Positions 6,136-15,347 of a DNA stretch of 49,205 bases are shown piece by piece. The position numbers and the translations under genes are program-made. Numbering within the stretch: the first letter of the stretch is position 1; every line of letters begins with the position of its first letter. A model generated the notes under the pieces. The model made no database searches. It had not been told where the DNA came from and saw only the letters and a list, made by a program, of their open reading frames with translations. Source of the stretch: a virus; the IMG/VR virus record IMGVR_UViG_3300047202_000066, positions 1-49,205 of that record; one strand, 5' to 3'.

Positions 6136-6166
6136 TAAAAAGAGGGAGATAACCACACCTCCCTCT
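6136..6166 (-). terminator. Hairpin with U-tract just before the 68-aa gene
   Basis: Minus strand GAGAGGGAG...CTCCCTCT (7-bp core stem, 10-nt loop) followed by TTTTTA. It lies between the promoter at 6205 and the ATG at 6124, so it can act as an attenuator for that promoter as well as a terminator for the GH16 gene upstream. Confidence 0.75.
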
Positions 6167-6204
6167 CAGTCAATTTTAACCAAAATCAAATGATTTTAGT
6201 ACAA

Positions 6205-6236
6205 CAAAAGTAATTTATAAAAACAGTAAAAGCAAG
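6205..6236 (-). promoter_or_regulatory. Promoter CTTG-N20-TACTTTTG
   Basis: On the minus strand a -7 box TACTTTTG (6212-6205) lies 20 bases after CTTG (6236-6233), close to the Bacteroidota consensus. The spacer ctttTACTGTTTTTATaaat closely resembles the spacer of the leader L2 promoter at 44306-44336. Transcription would enter the 68- and 122-residue genes through the hairpin at 6136. Confidence 0.6.
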
Positions 6237-6274
6237 AGAAATCTTCATCTAACCGTAATTTAGAACGATTCTAA

Positions 6275-7051
6275 TTACTTTTTATAAAGTTTAAACCAAT
6301 CAATATTTAAACAAGTCGGGGCATAAGGCGTAACACCATTATTTAAGATCACCGTCATTTTCTGAAAAATATTCACTTTCACTTCCCGAAAAATATATCC
6401 GTCGAATGAAAATCTGACCATATCTGGTATCACTTGTATACCATAGATATGGTATCCGTTTGGGTCAGTAATCTTATGATATTTTAGATACATCCGTCCA
6501 TTAATATGAATGTTTGTTGTAAATTCATCCACATTCCAATATTCAAAAATATCTATTTCCTGGGAGCCTTCTAAAGAATATGTCCAAAATGCAGGCCATT
6601 GTTGCAAATTATCTGGCATTTTTGTTCTACAAAATATTGCATATTCTTTATCTAAAGAAATATCATAAACAAAATTATATAAGTCTATCACTCCAATACT
6701 TTGCTCAATCATCACGCTGTCGCCTGTGAGATGATTAAAGAATTTTCTGGGCATTACCTTAGTCCAGAGTTGAATGCTGCTATCGCTCTCTATTACATTC
6801 TCAGAGGCATAGTATCCTGAACCCGGGAAAGATTCATTGAAAATCGGAGGCGACCAATACATCGACTTTTTCCAGATCGGATTTATGGTATCATTAAAAT
6901 TATCCTCAAAAATAAGATTATATCCGACTGGTATTTTGACATTCCGGTTATCAAAAAGTTCGGGTTTAGTCCTGAGAGAATAATAAAGTGAATTGCAAGC
7001 TGTCAGAATTCCGATAAGACATATAAAAATTAAAAATTTAACCTTAATCAT
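6275..7051 (-). CDS. GH16-family glycoside hydrolase lipoprotein
   Basis: 258 residues from the ATG at 7051, 1 base after the stop of the upstream gene. An in-frame ATG at 7126 would remove the signal from the N-terminus. Residues 1-19 are a lipoprotein signal with lipobox L16-T-A-C19. The GH16 active-site signature is SQEIDIFEYW: Glu165 nucleophile, Glu170 acid/base, preceded by WPAFW. GH16 enzymes cut beta-1,3/1,4-glucans, agar, carrageenan and similar. A secreted lipid-anchored polysaccharidase in a phage suggests envelope or capsule remodelling of the infected cell; substrate unknown. Confidence 0.85.
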   Translation of the reverse strand: MIKVKFLIFICLIGILTACNSLYYSLRTKPELFDNRNVKIPVGYNLIFEDNFNDTINPIWKKSMYWSPPIFNESFPGSGYYASENVIESDSSIQLWTKVMPRKFFNHLTGDSVMIEQSIGVIDLYNFVYDISLDKEYAIFCRTKMPDNLQQWPAFWTYSLEGSQEIDIFEYWNVDEFTTNIHINGRMYLKYHKITDPNGYHIYGIQVIPDMVRFSFDGYIFREVKVNIFQKMTVILNNGVTPYAPTCLNIDWFKLYKK

Positions 7052-7052
7052 A

Positions 7053-7292
7053 TTAATGACCTTTATCGGGTGAAAATGAATTTTTTCCACCAAGTTTTTC
7101 AGGCAATATACGCTGGACACCTGCAATAATCATTAATAAACCAACTGCCCAAAGGGAAATTTTTTTTGTATCAGAAGACATTATTTTATCTCCAAATTGC
7201 AAGATTCCAGCTTCAACAGTAGTCAATAACCATGCTTTGTTACCGTCCAAAACAGCCCAGGTTTTTTTTAAAAGTTCTTTGATCTTTTTCAT
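7053..7292 (-). CDS. Small membrane protein, holin candidate
   Basis: 79 residues, starting MKKIKELLKKTW with a basic amphipathic N-terminus, a moderately hydrophobic LLTTVEAGILQFG stretch and a clear TM helix ISLWAVGLLMIIAGVQRIL. Size, charge and location beside TM/coiled-coil genes and upstream of the endolysin make it a holin candidate. Overlaps the preceding gene by 4 bases. Confidence 0.5.
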   Translation of the reverse strand: MKKIKELLKKTWAVLDGNKAWLLTTVEAGILQFGDKIMSSDTKKISLWAVGLLMIIAGVQRILPEKLGGKNSFSPDKGH

Positions 7293-7540
7293 ATTTTGCC
7301 CTCCCTGTATCGTTTTTCTGCTTTTTGTTGTTCATCATAAAAATATCCCTGATAACCTACTTTGACCTTAAAATTAGCCCCTAAAGATTTTAGGTATCTC
7401 AATATTTTTCCTGGTCTTTTCCTTTTCAATTCTGTATATTGAGTCTGAAGATCTGCAATTTTTTTCAAATCTAATGGAGTTTCGGACAAGGCATTTTCAA
7501 TGTCAGATTCCAATTTTTTAAGAATCTTAGATTTTCTCAT
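7289..7540 (-). CDS. Hypothetical helical protein, 83 aa
   Basis: Basic, coiled-coil-like N-terminal half (MRKSKILKKLESDIENALSE) and a C-terminal VGYQGYFYDEQQKAEKRYRE segment. No TM or signal. Overlaps both neighbours by 4 bases, so it is translationally coupled inside the putative lysis cluster. Function unknown. Confidence 0.6.
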   Translation of the reverse strand: MRKSKILKKLESDIENALSETPLDLKKIADLQTQYTELKRKRPGKILRYLKSLGANFKVKVGYQGYFYDEQQKAEKRYREGKI

Positions 7541-7791
7541 TGTATTTTTCTATTATTTTTTAAATAAACGGATGTATCCCGGTAATTCAATTTGAAATGA
7601 TTTAGAAGCATATCCATTTTTGTATCTAAGACATCAATTTTGAACATTTTTCCTTCAATTTGAATTAATCTTTTTTCATGATCTTTATATCTACCGGATG
7701 CTTGACCGGCAGAAAATACCCATCCTAATAATAAAGCAATTATTGTAAAAATTGCTGCTATTTGTCCCCAATTTTTTTTATCAGTTTTCAT
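7537..7791 (-). CDS. Single-TM coiled-coil protein (lysis-cluster membrane protein)
   Basis: 84 residues: short basic N-terminus, TM helix IAAIFTIIALLLGWVFSAG (about 11-29), then a helical periplasmic or cytosolic stalk with heptad character (RLIQIEGKMFKIDVLDTKM). This layout occurs in phage Rz/i-spanin-like and XhlA-like proteins. It follows the long tail-fibre gene by 10 bases and probably belongs to the lysis cassette. Confidence 0.55.
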   Translation of the reverse strand: MKTDKKNWGQIAAIFTIIALLLGWVFSAGQASGRYKDHEKRLIQIEGKMFKIDVLDTKMDMLLNHFKLNYRDTSVYLKNNRKIQ

Positions 7792-7801
7792 TTGATTTAT
7801 T

Positions 7802-10708
7802 TTATGTTGGTAACATTGTCATCCATGAAATTCCATCACAAATAAATATTGCTTTTGTAGCTTTTAGCATTGTCTTTATTGTTGTAGTTCCACTATCATC
7901 TTTTACTAATAAATTACCAATTCCATCCGTATTATTATTAATAATCACTATTATTTGTCCCGCGACTTCAACTGGCAAAAGCATTATAGCATTATTTACA
8001 CTTCCAGTATATTCTACAAAGAAATTGTCTCCGGTACAACGATATTCATCATCAGATGTCTTTATATATCCTAAAATCAAACCTCCATTGACCTGTAATG
8101 TAGCATTAGCTATTGCTCCTCCTAATACCATGTGACCTAATTTATTCACACAAACTGAACTATCTTTCGTGGCATCAGCATCATTGTCAAATATTGCCAG
8201 ATTATTTGTAGTCTTATTTCCGTACACTCGCAACTTTGCCGACGCTGTGGATGTGTTACCGATGCTCAGCCCATCCGTTATGCGTGCAATTTCAACACCG
8301 TCAACGCCAAAACTTAATGCCCCTGTCCCCGCATCAATTACATCAATTTCAGAATTTCCCTCAATTATTTGGTCATGTGAATGTCCAACCTGAGAGTATC
8401 CTGTGAGCGTTCCTGTTATCGTACCCGTGACTGTCAAATCACCATTAACAACCAAACTATCTAAGTCGAAATATCCCAAAAGTAACGGCGTCGCTGAATT
8501 TGAATTTTCAATATAAAGTTTGTTTGATCCTGTTTCGGAATACCCTGCCTGATAACCTAAGAAAACATTAGCGTCACCTGTCACGAGGCTTAGCCCAGCA
8601 TTATAACCAACGGCTACATTATTATTCCCAGCATCACCAATTTTAAACAACGCCCCGCTACCAATAGCCGTATTCGCTGTTTGACTATATGCCGAAGCAC
8701 CCTTCATTGCATTATCCCCAATAGCGACATTATTAGTGCCAGTTTTGTTATAGTATAAAGACATATATCCCAAACAGCTATTTGAATTACCATTCAATAA
8801 ACTTTTCCCAGCATACGCTCCAACGGCTGTATTATATATGATAGATGTTGCTGATTCTAATGACGCCCAGCCAATAGCTGTATTATAATAACCAGAAATA
8901 TCAGTTTGAAGTGAGCCTTTGCCAACCGCTGTATTATAATATCCTGTTTTATTTGCATATCCTGCTTTATAACCAGCAAAGGTGTTCTCATAACCTGTTG
9001 TCATTCCTTTTCCTGCTTCACCTCCCAAAATAGTATTATAATAACCTTCATTCATCGTGGTATGTGCAAGCGTAGTACCACCGGCATTCCTTCCCAAAAT
9101 TGTATTATCCTCTCTTTTTAACTGCCTATCTGTTAAAATGTCTGTTGTAAAATATAAAACCCCCGTCTTATTATTTTTCAGCGTATCAGTGCCAGAATCC
9201 ACCCATGTCCAGTAATTCGAATTTGTTAAATCGCTTTGCGTTGCCAGCCAACTTATTGTGTCGAAAAAAGTCGGTATTCTGGTCGTATCTATTTCGTGTG
9301 TATGTGAGTGTTCTGTTGTGTCATTAATTGATCTATCTGAAAGTGTTGAAGGGATACCCATCTCGATTCGATATGCTGCTGAAATAGGAGTGATATCCAA
9401 AAAGTTCATGCCGTTGCCATGCTTAATTAATTGAATGCCACTACTACCAACTAAACCAGCCTTTGAAGTCCAGCTTAAAATATTTTCGGAAGACAATACC
9501 AAAACGGAATCGGAAACATTGTCTTCTATTACTGTTCCTAAATACGTTTGTGCCTTCGTTTTGTTACCGCTTTCATCAATACCGATATATACACTCCCGT
9601 CCGTTCCGTTATTGCCATCTCCGCCCCAAACAAAGACATCTCCACCTATTTGAGTATCACCGGTGCCATCACCTCCCTGAATGTTTACGTCGCCTCCATT
9701 GTAACCATTTGCACCTAAACCGCCATAAATCCACATAGCATATCCGTTACCGGTTGCATCCTCAATTTTAATCGTTCTATCCGCTCCAGTGCTTAAAAGT
9801 ATATTTCCTGTCACTTCCAACTTTGCATCAGGTGTATCATCACCGATACCAACGTTGCCATTACTCCCTAATATTGTGAATCTATTTGTCGGTGTAAATG
9901 TATTTCCAACCGTTAAACCTGTATCTGCAAACATCTTTATATTACCAGAATATCCACCTATCAAAATCGCCTGTGTACTTTTTGCAATCCAATTATTTAT
10001 TAAAAGATTAGCACCACCCGCTAAATATGCACTACTATTACTATTTGAAATGAGATATAATCCTGCATCTGCATTATTTGATCCGATGTGAGCATTGATA
10101 TATAATAAATCCGTCATCACATCTAAAGAATACAATGGATTTGTTGTTCCTATACCTACATGACCCTCGGAATTAATAGTTACCAAACTGTCATTAATAC
10201 CGTCAATGTCATTTGAAACGATAAATAAATCGTCAGTAGTCTTATTTCCGAATATATCCAACTTAGCTACTGGGAGTGTTTTACCAATACCGACATTACC
10301 GGTGTTTTTGTTGTAAATATCATCACCTGATAATGCCCACAAAGACGTATCTGAGATAGGGGCAAAAATGCTACTTAAATCAGTTGTATAAATGGTATCA
10401 TTTGAAATACTTAAAACGGTCTGATATGACTTTGCAGACAAATTTTTGATGACTAAACTGGTAGTATTTATTTTGAATACATCGGCAAAAATCAAATCCA
10501 GAATACCCGATGTATTAACCTGGAATTTCGCAGTATCTGTTTGTCGAATAAGATACAATCCTGAGTACCCGCTTCCGGAATTTCGCATGATAAAACCGTT
10601 GGCAGTATCAGAAGCCCGCCCTGAAAATTGTGGTGCAAAACCTTTATAAACTGTTTGTGAAAGGCAATTTAAAGATAAAAATATCAGTAATATGATTATA
10701 TATCGCAT
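7802..10708 (-). CDS. Large fibre-like protein with signal peptide and YadA-like repeats
   Basis: 968 residues. Residues 1-18 look like a Sec signal ending in CLSQ. The middle has GNVGIG-type beta-strand repeats. Residues about 560-780 carry repeated N-T-A-[VI]-G-x-x-A-G motifs (NTAVGAYAG, NNVAVGYNAG), as in YadA-head-like adhesins and Bacteroidota tail-fibre proteins. Position behind the capsid genes and length suggest a tail fibre or adhesin. The signal peptide is unexpected for a virion part assembled in the cytoplasm. It starts 6 bases after the preceding repeat protein ends. Confidence 0.75.
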   Translation of the reverse strand: MRYIIILLIFLSLNCLSQTVYKGFAPQFSGRASDTANGFIMRNSGSGYSGLYLIRQTDTAKFQVNTSGILDLIFADVFKINTTSLVIKNLSAKSYQTVLSISNDTIYTTDLSSIFAPISDTSLWALSGDDIYNKNTGNVGIGKTLPVAKLDIFGNKTTDDLFIVSNDIDGINDSLVTINSEGHVGIGTTNPLYSLDVMTDLLYINAHIGSNNADAGLYLISNSNSSAYLAGGANLLINNWIAKSTQAILIGGYSGNIKMFADTGLTVGNTFTPTNRFTILGSNGNVGIGDDTPDAKLEVTGNILLSTGADRTIKIEDATGNGYAMWIYGGLGANGYNGGDVNIQGGDGTGDTQIGGDVFVWGGDGNNGTDGSVYIGIDESGNKTKAQTYLGTVIEDNVSDSVLVLSSENILSWTSKAGLVGSSGIQLIKHGNGMNFLDITPISAAYRIEMGIPSTLSDRSINDTTEHSHTHEIDTTRIPTFFDTISWLATQSDLTNSNYWTWVDSGTDTLKNNKTGVLYFTTDILTDRQLKREDNTILGRNAGGTTLAHTTMNEGYYNTILGGEAGKGMTTGYENTFAGYKAGYANKTGYYNTAVGKGSLQTDISGYYNTAIGWASLESATSIIYNTAVGAYAGKSLLNGNSNSCLGYMSLYYNKTGTNNVAIGDNAMKGASAYSQTANTAIGSGALFKIGDAGNNNVAVGYNAGLSLVTGDANVFLGYQAGYSETGSNKLYIENSNSATPLLLGYFDLDSLVVNGDLTVTGTITGTLTGYSQVGHSHDQIIEGNSEIDVIDAGTGALSFGVDGVEIARITDGLSIGNTSTASAKLRVYGNKTTNNLAIFDNDADATKDSSVCVNKLGHMVLGGAIANATLQVNGGLILGYIKTSDDEYRCTGDNFFVEYTGSVNNAIMLLPVEVAGQIIVIINNNTDGIGNLLVKDDSGTTTIKTMLKATKAIFICDGISWMTMLPT

Positions 10709-10714
10709 ACATCC

Positions 10715-12835
10715 TTATCTTGTTGGCATTATTCTCAATGTATCCGTTCCATGTACAACACAAAGTGTATCTAAACGATTAATGAATTTCTTATCACCAA
10801 GCCAAATAACCGGAGTACAAACGGAATCCGTCGCTGTTAATTCACCCCCTGTTAAAGTTGTAACCCCTGTTACCGCACCGGCCTTTGCCTTAAAAGTTCC
10901 ATCGGTCAAATAACTTGTGCTTGCAATCGTGTCAAAACCAGTCAAGTGGTTAGTTATCCATTGAGCACTCCCGTCCGTAATACTTACTACACCGGACAAA
11001 ACACCTGCCTTAGTTTTAAAAGTGCCGTCTGTTAAATATGAAGTCGAAGCGATAGTATCGAATCCGGTTAGGTGATTAGTTACCCACGAAGCCGTCCCAT
11101 CTGTGATACTTACTACTCCCGAAATTACACCCGCTACTGTCTTAAAATTACCATCGGTAATATAGTGAGTCGATGCGATTGTATCAAATCCTGTAAGGTG
11201 ATCAGTTACCCAAGCACTTGTACCGTCTGTTAAACTCACTAAACCAGTCTGAACCCCAGCTATTGATTTCCAAGTCCCATCACTTAAATATGAAGTGCTT
11301 GCTATTGTGTCGAATCCTGTTAAATGCGAAGTTAGCCAACTTGCTGTCCCATCTGTTAACGAAACCAATCCGGTAACAACTCCTGATATAGTTTTTAAAG
11401 TTCCATCCGATAAATATGATGTTGATGCAATAGTGTCAAATCCGGTTATATGACTATTTCCTACTAAATTACCTTTCCAAAAAGCAGCCGCAACGGAATC
11501 CTGAATGTTTAAATTTGAACCTGCCTTTATAACAATATCTGAACATCCATAAACTGTATCGGCATAAATGTCATAACAAGTTCCTGCAGAACCTACATCA
11601 CCATAATGAGTGCCATAACTATTTCCTGTCAAATCTCCAGTTATATTTCCAGTCAAATTTCCTGTTACGTTTCCGGTCACATCTCCGGTAACATTGCCAA
11701 GCAAATTTCCTGTTACGTTGCCTGTAATATCGCCGGTAATTGTTCCAATTACATTTCCATAAAATCCTACTCCTGTTACATTTCCAGTCACCTCTAAATC
11801 ACCCGTTATCGTTATTTGACCGTCCGTTAAATTATCAATTGTTTCACCATTCATCAATATTAAATCGGCTGTATTAAAAGTGGCTAAATTAAAATTAATA
11901 CCATAATCCCATGTATTAGCCTTCGTTCCTAAAATACTTGATGCCGTAAAACCGCTTGCGGTCATTTCAGCATAATAATTATATCCCTGAGCTGTTATTG
12001 AGGTATTATCACGTCCCAAAAACGAATAAGTACCTATTGCAGTGCCTGCAAAAACTGTCGTTTTTCTAATTGAAACTTTATTTAATGCTCCGATCATCAA
12101 TGAGGTTGCATCAGAACAATCCCTATCCAAAGTCGCTTTACTCTCAGAACCATAAACGCTCACCGCTGTTGATAATGCTGTTGAACTTGTATCAATTTGA
12201 ATAGAAAAAAATCCACCTTGCATTTGTGTTTTTCCATTGAAAGGATTAACACCTGTTAATTTTGCACTCCCTGAAATTATATGCTGTCGTGTTAATACTG
12301 AAATATCTGACATACTTTGAAAATATCCAGATGCTAAACGTCCGTTAAAAGCATGTTCATCTGTCACGGCGTCGCCTAATGTAGCATTTCCTGATATACT
12401 CAATGCACCAGTCCAATTTGTACCAGTTACGTTACCAGTCACATCACCGGTCAAAGCTCCTGTAAATGTCGTTCCATAAAAAATTGAACCCGAAACATTG
12501 CCAGTAAAATCCAAAACCGAACCTATATAAACAGCGTCACCTTTCACGGTATCGGCATTAACGGTCAAATCCGAAGCCGTCGAACCCAAAACAAAATCTG
12601 TATTAGTAAAAACATTCGCATGAATGGTATCGCCCCATATATGATTAAATCGTATTCCTATCGTACCAATATCAGCACCTCCATTTATATCTGGCCAAAT
12701 TAAATAATTTGCCGTAACCGTATCGACATCCAAATTATACATTGAAAGATCAATGTGATTACTTAGCCTGTGAGTATTTTGTCCACTCACCACAAAGGCA
12801 GTCAAAAAACATATTAAAAATATTATCTTTTTCAT
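10715..12835 (-). CDS. Repeat-rich fibre-like protein with signal peptide
   Basis: 706 residues. Residues 1-19 (MKKIIFLICFLTAFVVSGQ) look like a Sec signal. About residues 360-400 hold GNVTGNLTGNITGD-type turns. Residues about 450-680 hold five or six copies of an approximately 39-residue unit containing HLTGFDTIASTSYL and VSLTDGTASWVT. Such repeats make extended beta-structures of fibres. Its ATG overlaps the stop of the upstream secreted protein by one base (TAATG), so the three signal-bearing genes form one unit. Confidence 0.75.
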   Translation of the reverse strand: MKKIIFLICFLTAFVVSGQNTHRLSNHIDLSMYNLDVDTVTANYLIWPDINGGADIGTIGIRFNHIWGDTIHANVFTNTDFVLGSTASDLTVNADTVKGDAVYIGSVLDFTGNVSGSIFYGTTFTGALTGDVTGNVTGTNWTGALSISGNATLGDAVTDEHAFNGRLASGYFQSMSDISVLTRQHIISGSAKLTGVNPFNGKTQMQGGFFSIQIDTSSTALSTAVSVYGSESKATLDRDCSDATSLMIGALNKVSIRKTTVFAGTAIGTYSFLGRDNTSITAQGYNYYAEMTASGFTASSILGTKANTWDYGINFNLATFNTADLILMNGETIDNLTDGQITITGDLEVTGNVTGVGFYGNVIGTITGDITGNVTGNLLGNVTGDVTGNVTGNLTGNITGDLTGNSYGTHYGDVGSAGTCYDIYADTVYGCSDIVIKAGSNLNIQDSVAAAFWKGNLVGNSHITGFDTIASTSYLSDGTLKTISGVVTGLVSLTDGTASWLTSHLTGFDTIASTSYLSDGTWKSIAGVQTGLVSLTDGTSAWVTDHLTGFDTIASTHYITDGNFKTVAGVISGVVSITDGTASWVTNHLTGFDTIASTSYLTDGTFKTKAGVLSGVVSITDGSAQWITNHLTGFDTIASTSYLTDGTFKAKAGAVTGVTTLTGGELTATDSVCTPVIWLGDKKFINRLDTLCVVHGTDTLRIMPTR

Positions 12836-13230
12836 TATCGTTTTCTTTTATAAATTACCCACGCATTAACCGTTCCGGTTGTAATTGAATTTATATCAAA
12901 AAATAACTGTATAGATGTCGCTGTCACTTCATAAAGTTCAAAATATGTATAACCGGTTGCGGAATCCCAAAGTTCATTCATGTCAGTTCCATATTCACAC
13001 GTTATCGTATCACCTGCCATAGTATGTTTTAAAATAATTTCACCATCCAAAGTACCAGCCAATCCATACCATTCAACCTGAATTCCTAAATCATACTGAT
13101 AATCTTCCTGTTCCGGCACCGGAATTGTAAACGTTGAATCTGTTGTAATTACACACGTATTCATAAATTTCACCGCCTGACCAAAATTTAAGAGAGGTAG
13201 CAAACATAAAATAAATATAAGTCTTTTCAT
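12835..13230 (-). CDS. Secreted-type structural protein, 131 aa
   Basis: The ATG at 13230 is chosen because the upstream in-frame extension (to 13281) lies in the terminator hairpin. The N-terminus MKRLIFILCLLPLLNFGQA is a signal peptide ending ..FGQ. The rest is beta-rich (CVITTDSTFTIPVPEQEDY, TGTVNAWVIYKRKR). It is first of three consecutive signal-bearing genes behind the capsid operon. Function unknown; may be a fibre or surface partner. Confidence 0.65.
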   Translation of the reverse strand: MKRLIFILCLLPLLNFGQAVKFMNTCVITTDSTFTIPVPEQEDYQYDLGIQVEWYGLAGTLDGEIILKHTMAGDTITCEYGTDMNELWDSATGYTYFELYEVTATSIQLFFDINSITTGTVNAWVIYKRKR

Positions 13231-13245
13231 TTCATTTTTTTTATT

Positions 13246-13272
13246 AAAAAGGGGACACATTTGCGTCCCCCT
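13246..13272 (-). terminator. Intrinsic terminator after the capsid gene
   Basis: Minus strand GGGGACGCAAATGTGTCCCC followed by TTTTTAAT. The 6-bp GC-rich core separates the capsid gene from the signal-peptide fibre genes. It lies about 16 bases before the next ATG. Confidence 0.85.
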
Positions 13273-13302
13273 CCAACCCAAAACTATGAAAAAAGCACCC
13301 CT

Positions 13303-14229
13303 CTAAGTGAGTAAAGTCTGAACAATTGCGACTACTCCAACGCCGTCATATCTGCGTTTCCGTCCACCAGCTCTAACTAAGCCTGAATAAACATCACCAT
13401 AAAACAGAGGATCACCGATTTTTTCAAAGAATTTAATGTCGCCAAAAGCTCTTTCAACACAACTTGCTGACCAGCAAAGAGCAGCGGCGTTATCCGTTGC
13501 AGCTCCTGTGGGTAATCCAGTTGTAGCTGAAATAGTCTTTGGAACGGGCGTCCCGGTGTTATCATAAGTTAAAACACTTGACCGTTGCATAATTTTGAAT
13601 CCATAAAGATCACCGATTACACCTTTTTCAGTATCGGCCTCTTTTACCGAAGTACGAAATTCTCCAAACTTCAAGTCAAGTAAAAGCTGTTCATACATAT
13701 CAGGGTCAAGCATACAATAACGATCTGCACCCGGAGCTTTAGCTTTAGTTAAAATTTTAGCTGCTGTCATCAAGTCAACTGCAAGTATACGTTTACGCGT
13801 TCCTGTAGCTGAGGTAGTATGACATGCTGTTGAACTTCCGGTTGTACGTGTGATATAAGTTGATACGGTTGGAGCCCAATGATATAGCATGTTATTTCCT
13901 ACCGTGTCGCGTAATTGCCCCATTGTGTCAAATAAAACAGATGCTATTTTATCATAACTTAACTCAACTTGTTCCGCATTTGTGATAACAGTAGGGTCGA
14001 TCGTATATTCATTAATCGTATAATCCGAAATTGCATCTGTTCTTTGAACAGTTGTGGCCGGTAAAGAAGTACGATTCCTTGTTACCCCCGCAGGAGTTCC
14101 CGCTGTGGGAAGGTGAACTGTTAAATTATCAACGAACATATCTGCATTGAAAGCCAGATTCATAAATTCATTGTCCTGAAACAAATTCTCACCTATCCAT
14201 TGTTCCCAAATTTCTTTTTGAATTGCCAT
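13303..14229 (-). CDS. Major capsid protein
   Basis: 308 residues starting MAIQKEIWEQWIGENLFQDN. Location (after protease/scaffold and decoration genes), length and composition, plus segments such as DRYCMLDPDMYEQLLLDLKF, resemble major capsid proteins of Bacteroidota siphoviruses (HK97 or P22-like fold). The start MAIQKE is used directly with no processed delta domain visible, consistent with scaffold being supplied by the protease fusion upstream. A strong terminator follows. Confidence 0.8.
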   Translation of the reverse strand: MAIQKEIWEQWIGENLFQDNEFMNLAFNADMFVDNLTVHLPTAGTPAGVTRNRTSLPATTVQRTDAISDYTINEYTIDPTVITNAEQVELSYDKIASVLFDTMGQLRDTVGNNMLYHWAPTVSTYITRTTGSSTACHTTSATGTRKRILAVDLMTAAKILTKAKAPGADRYCMLDPDMYEQLLLDLKFGEFRTSVKEADTEKGVIGDLYGFKIMQRSSVLTYDNTGTPVPKTISATTGLPTGAATDNAAALCWSASCVERAFGDIKFFEKIGDPLFYGDVYSGLVRAGGRKRRYDGVGVVAIVQTLLT

Positions 14230-14248
14230 TTTATTTAAATTTAAATTG

Positions 14249-14590
14249 TTAGTCTACTTTTACGTAATTTCCGACGGGGTAAAAAGTCGTCCCGTTATAA
14301 TTAAAACTTTGTGTATAAGTTTTTCCGGCTTCGCCTGTTATGGTTGGAGCCGTGAAACCTGTACCAAATATTGTCGTTTCTGTACCGTTGGTTTTTGAAG
14401 CCAGATGAATCAATGCACCTGCTTTTAATAGTGCCGAAATAGTCAGGTTTATAGTTCTGTTGCCTGTTGCCTCGACTGTCACACCGTCAAGGATAGTCAC
14501 ATTGTCAGTGATAGTCAATGCCTGCGCACCTGTAGCTGTTAATGCCTGTGAATCGGCTGCGCCAAATGGATATAATAAATCGTTTGCCAT
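14249..14590 (-). CDS. Head decoration protein, paralogue C
   Basis: 113 residues, third of three tandem relatives. Shared marks with the 114-residue neighbour: a YPFGA/HPFGA start, LTATGAQALTI, KAGALIHLA and a C-terminal SFNYNGTTFYPVG. Beta-rich, no signal. Small multi-copy beta proteins encoded next to the capsid gene are usually capsid decoration or trimer-cement proteins; the exact role is inferred. Confidence 0.7.
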   Translation of the reverse strand: MANDLLYPFGAADSQALTATGAQALTITDNVTILDGVTVEATGNRTINLTISALLKAGALIHLASKTNGTETTIFGTGFTAPTITGEAGKTYTQSFNYNGTTFYPVGNYVKVD

Positions 14591-14592
14591 GA

Positions 14593-14937
14593 TTAATTTA
14601 CTTGTAAAATTTCTGCCATCGGATAAAATGTCGTACCGTTATAAAAAAATGATTGAACGTGTGTTTTTGTGTTTGCCTGCGCATGTGTTGTGGCTATGAA
14701 ACCAGTTGAGAAAACCATATTTCCACCTCCCGAAGCGGCTGCGGCTGCCAAGTGAATTAATGCACCTGCCTTTACTTCTGATCCTATTGTCAATATCAAA
14801 GTACGCCCCGCCGTCGATCCGGTTGTCGTGCCATCTATATACGTCACTTGGGCGTTTATAGAAATGGCCTGATTACCTGAAGCTGTCAAGGTAGCTGTTT
14901 GAATTGCCCCAAAAGGATGATTTAAATATTGTGTCAT
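14593..14937 (-). CDS. Head decoration protein, paralogue B
   Basis: 114 residues, closest to its downstream neighbour (LTASGNQAISI, VKAGALIHLAAAA, SFFYNGTTFYPM). Starts at TAATG overlapping the stop of paralogue A by one base. Probably arose by tandem duplication; see paralogue C for role. Confidence 0.7.
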   Translation of the reverse strand: MTQYLNHPFGAIQTATLTASGNQAISINAQVTYIDGTTTGSTAGRTLILTIGSEVKAGALIHLAAAAASGGGNMVFSTGFIATTHAQANTKTHVQSFFYNGTTFYPMAEILQVN

Positions 14938-15347
14938 TATGTGGTCGTATAAACGTTTACAAGATCGAAAGTGGTTCCATCATAAACCCACGTACACCAA
15001 ATTGCTTTACTTAAAGTTCCTGCGGCCACCAAAGTATCAGTTCCAGTCCCGCCGGTTACGTGGCGCGCCGTTCCATCTGAAAGAAAATAACCATAAAGTA
15101 AAGCACCTTTTTGAATGCCTGAAGTAATGGTCAAGTTCAATGTCATTGCAGCACTCATTACCGTCCACTTTGCAATCGTAATTGGTTGCGAAATTGTCAA
15201 GGCATAGGTGGTATTAGGTGTTAAATTTGAAAGCAATTCACAAGTCAAAGGCAAATTCACCGTTTCACTCGAAGTAGCCGGCATTGTCTTTAATGTTAAA
15301 CTATATGTCCCTTGATTCAGGACACCGTCCATTGTACTTTGTGCCAT
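14937..15347 (-). CDS. Head decoration protein, paralogue A
   Basis: 136 residues, more divergent than B and C but with the matching pattern IQKGALLYGYFLSDG and WVYDGTTFDLVNVY near the C-terminus. It follows the protease-scaffold gene with a one-base overlap, so it is translated from the same transcript as the capsid gene. Likely a decoration protein. Confidence 0.65.
   Translation of the reverse strand: MAQSTMDGVLNQGTYSLTLKTMPATSSETVNLPLTCELLSNLTPNTTYALTISQPITIAKWTVMSAAMTLNLTITSGIQKGALLYGYFLSDGTARHVTGGTGTDTLVAAGTLSKAIWCTWVYDGTTFDLVNVYTTT

Noticed and set aside
7752-10913. Several plus-strand open frames opposite the fibre genes
   Set aside because: Antisense shadows of repetitive beta-protein coding sequence without starts or coupling.
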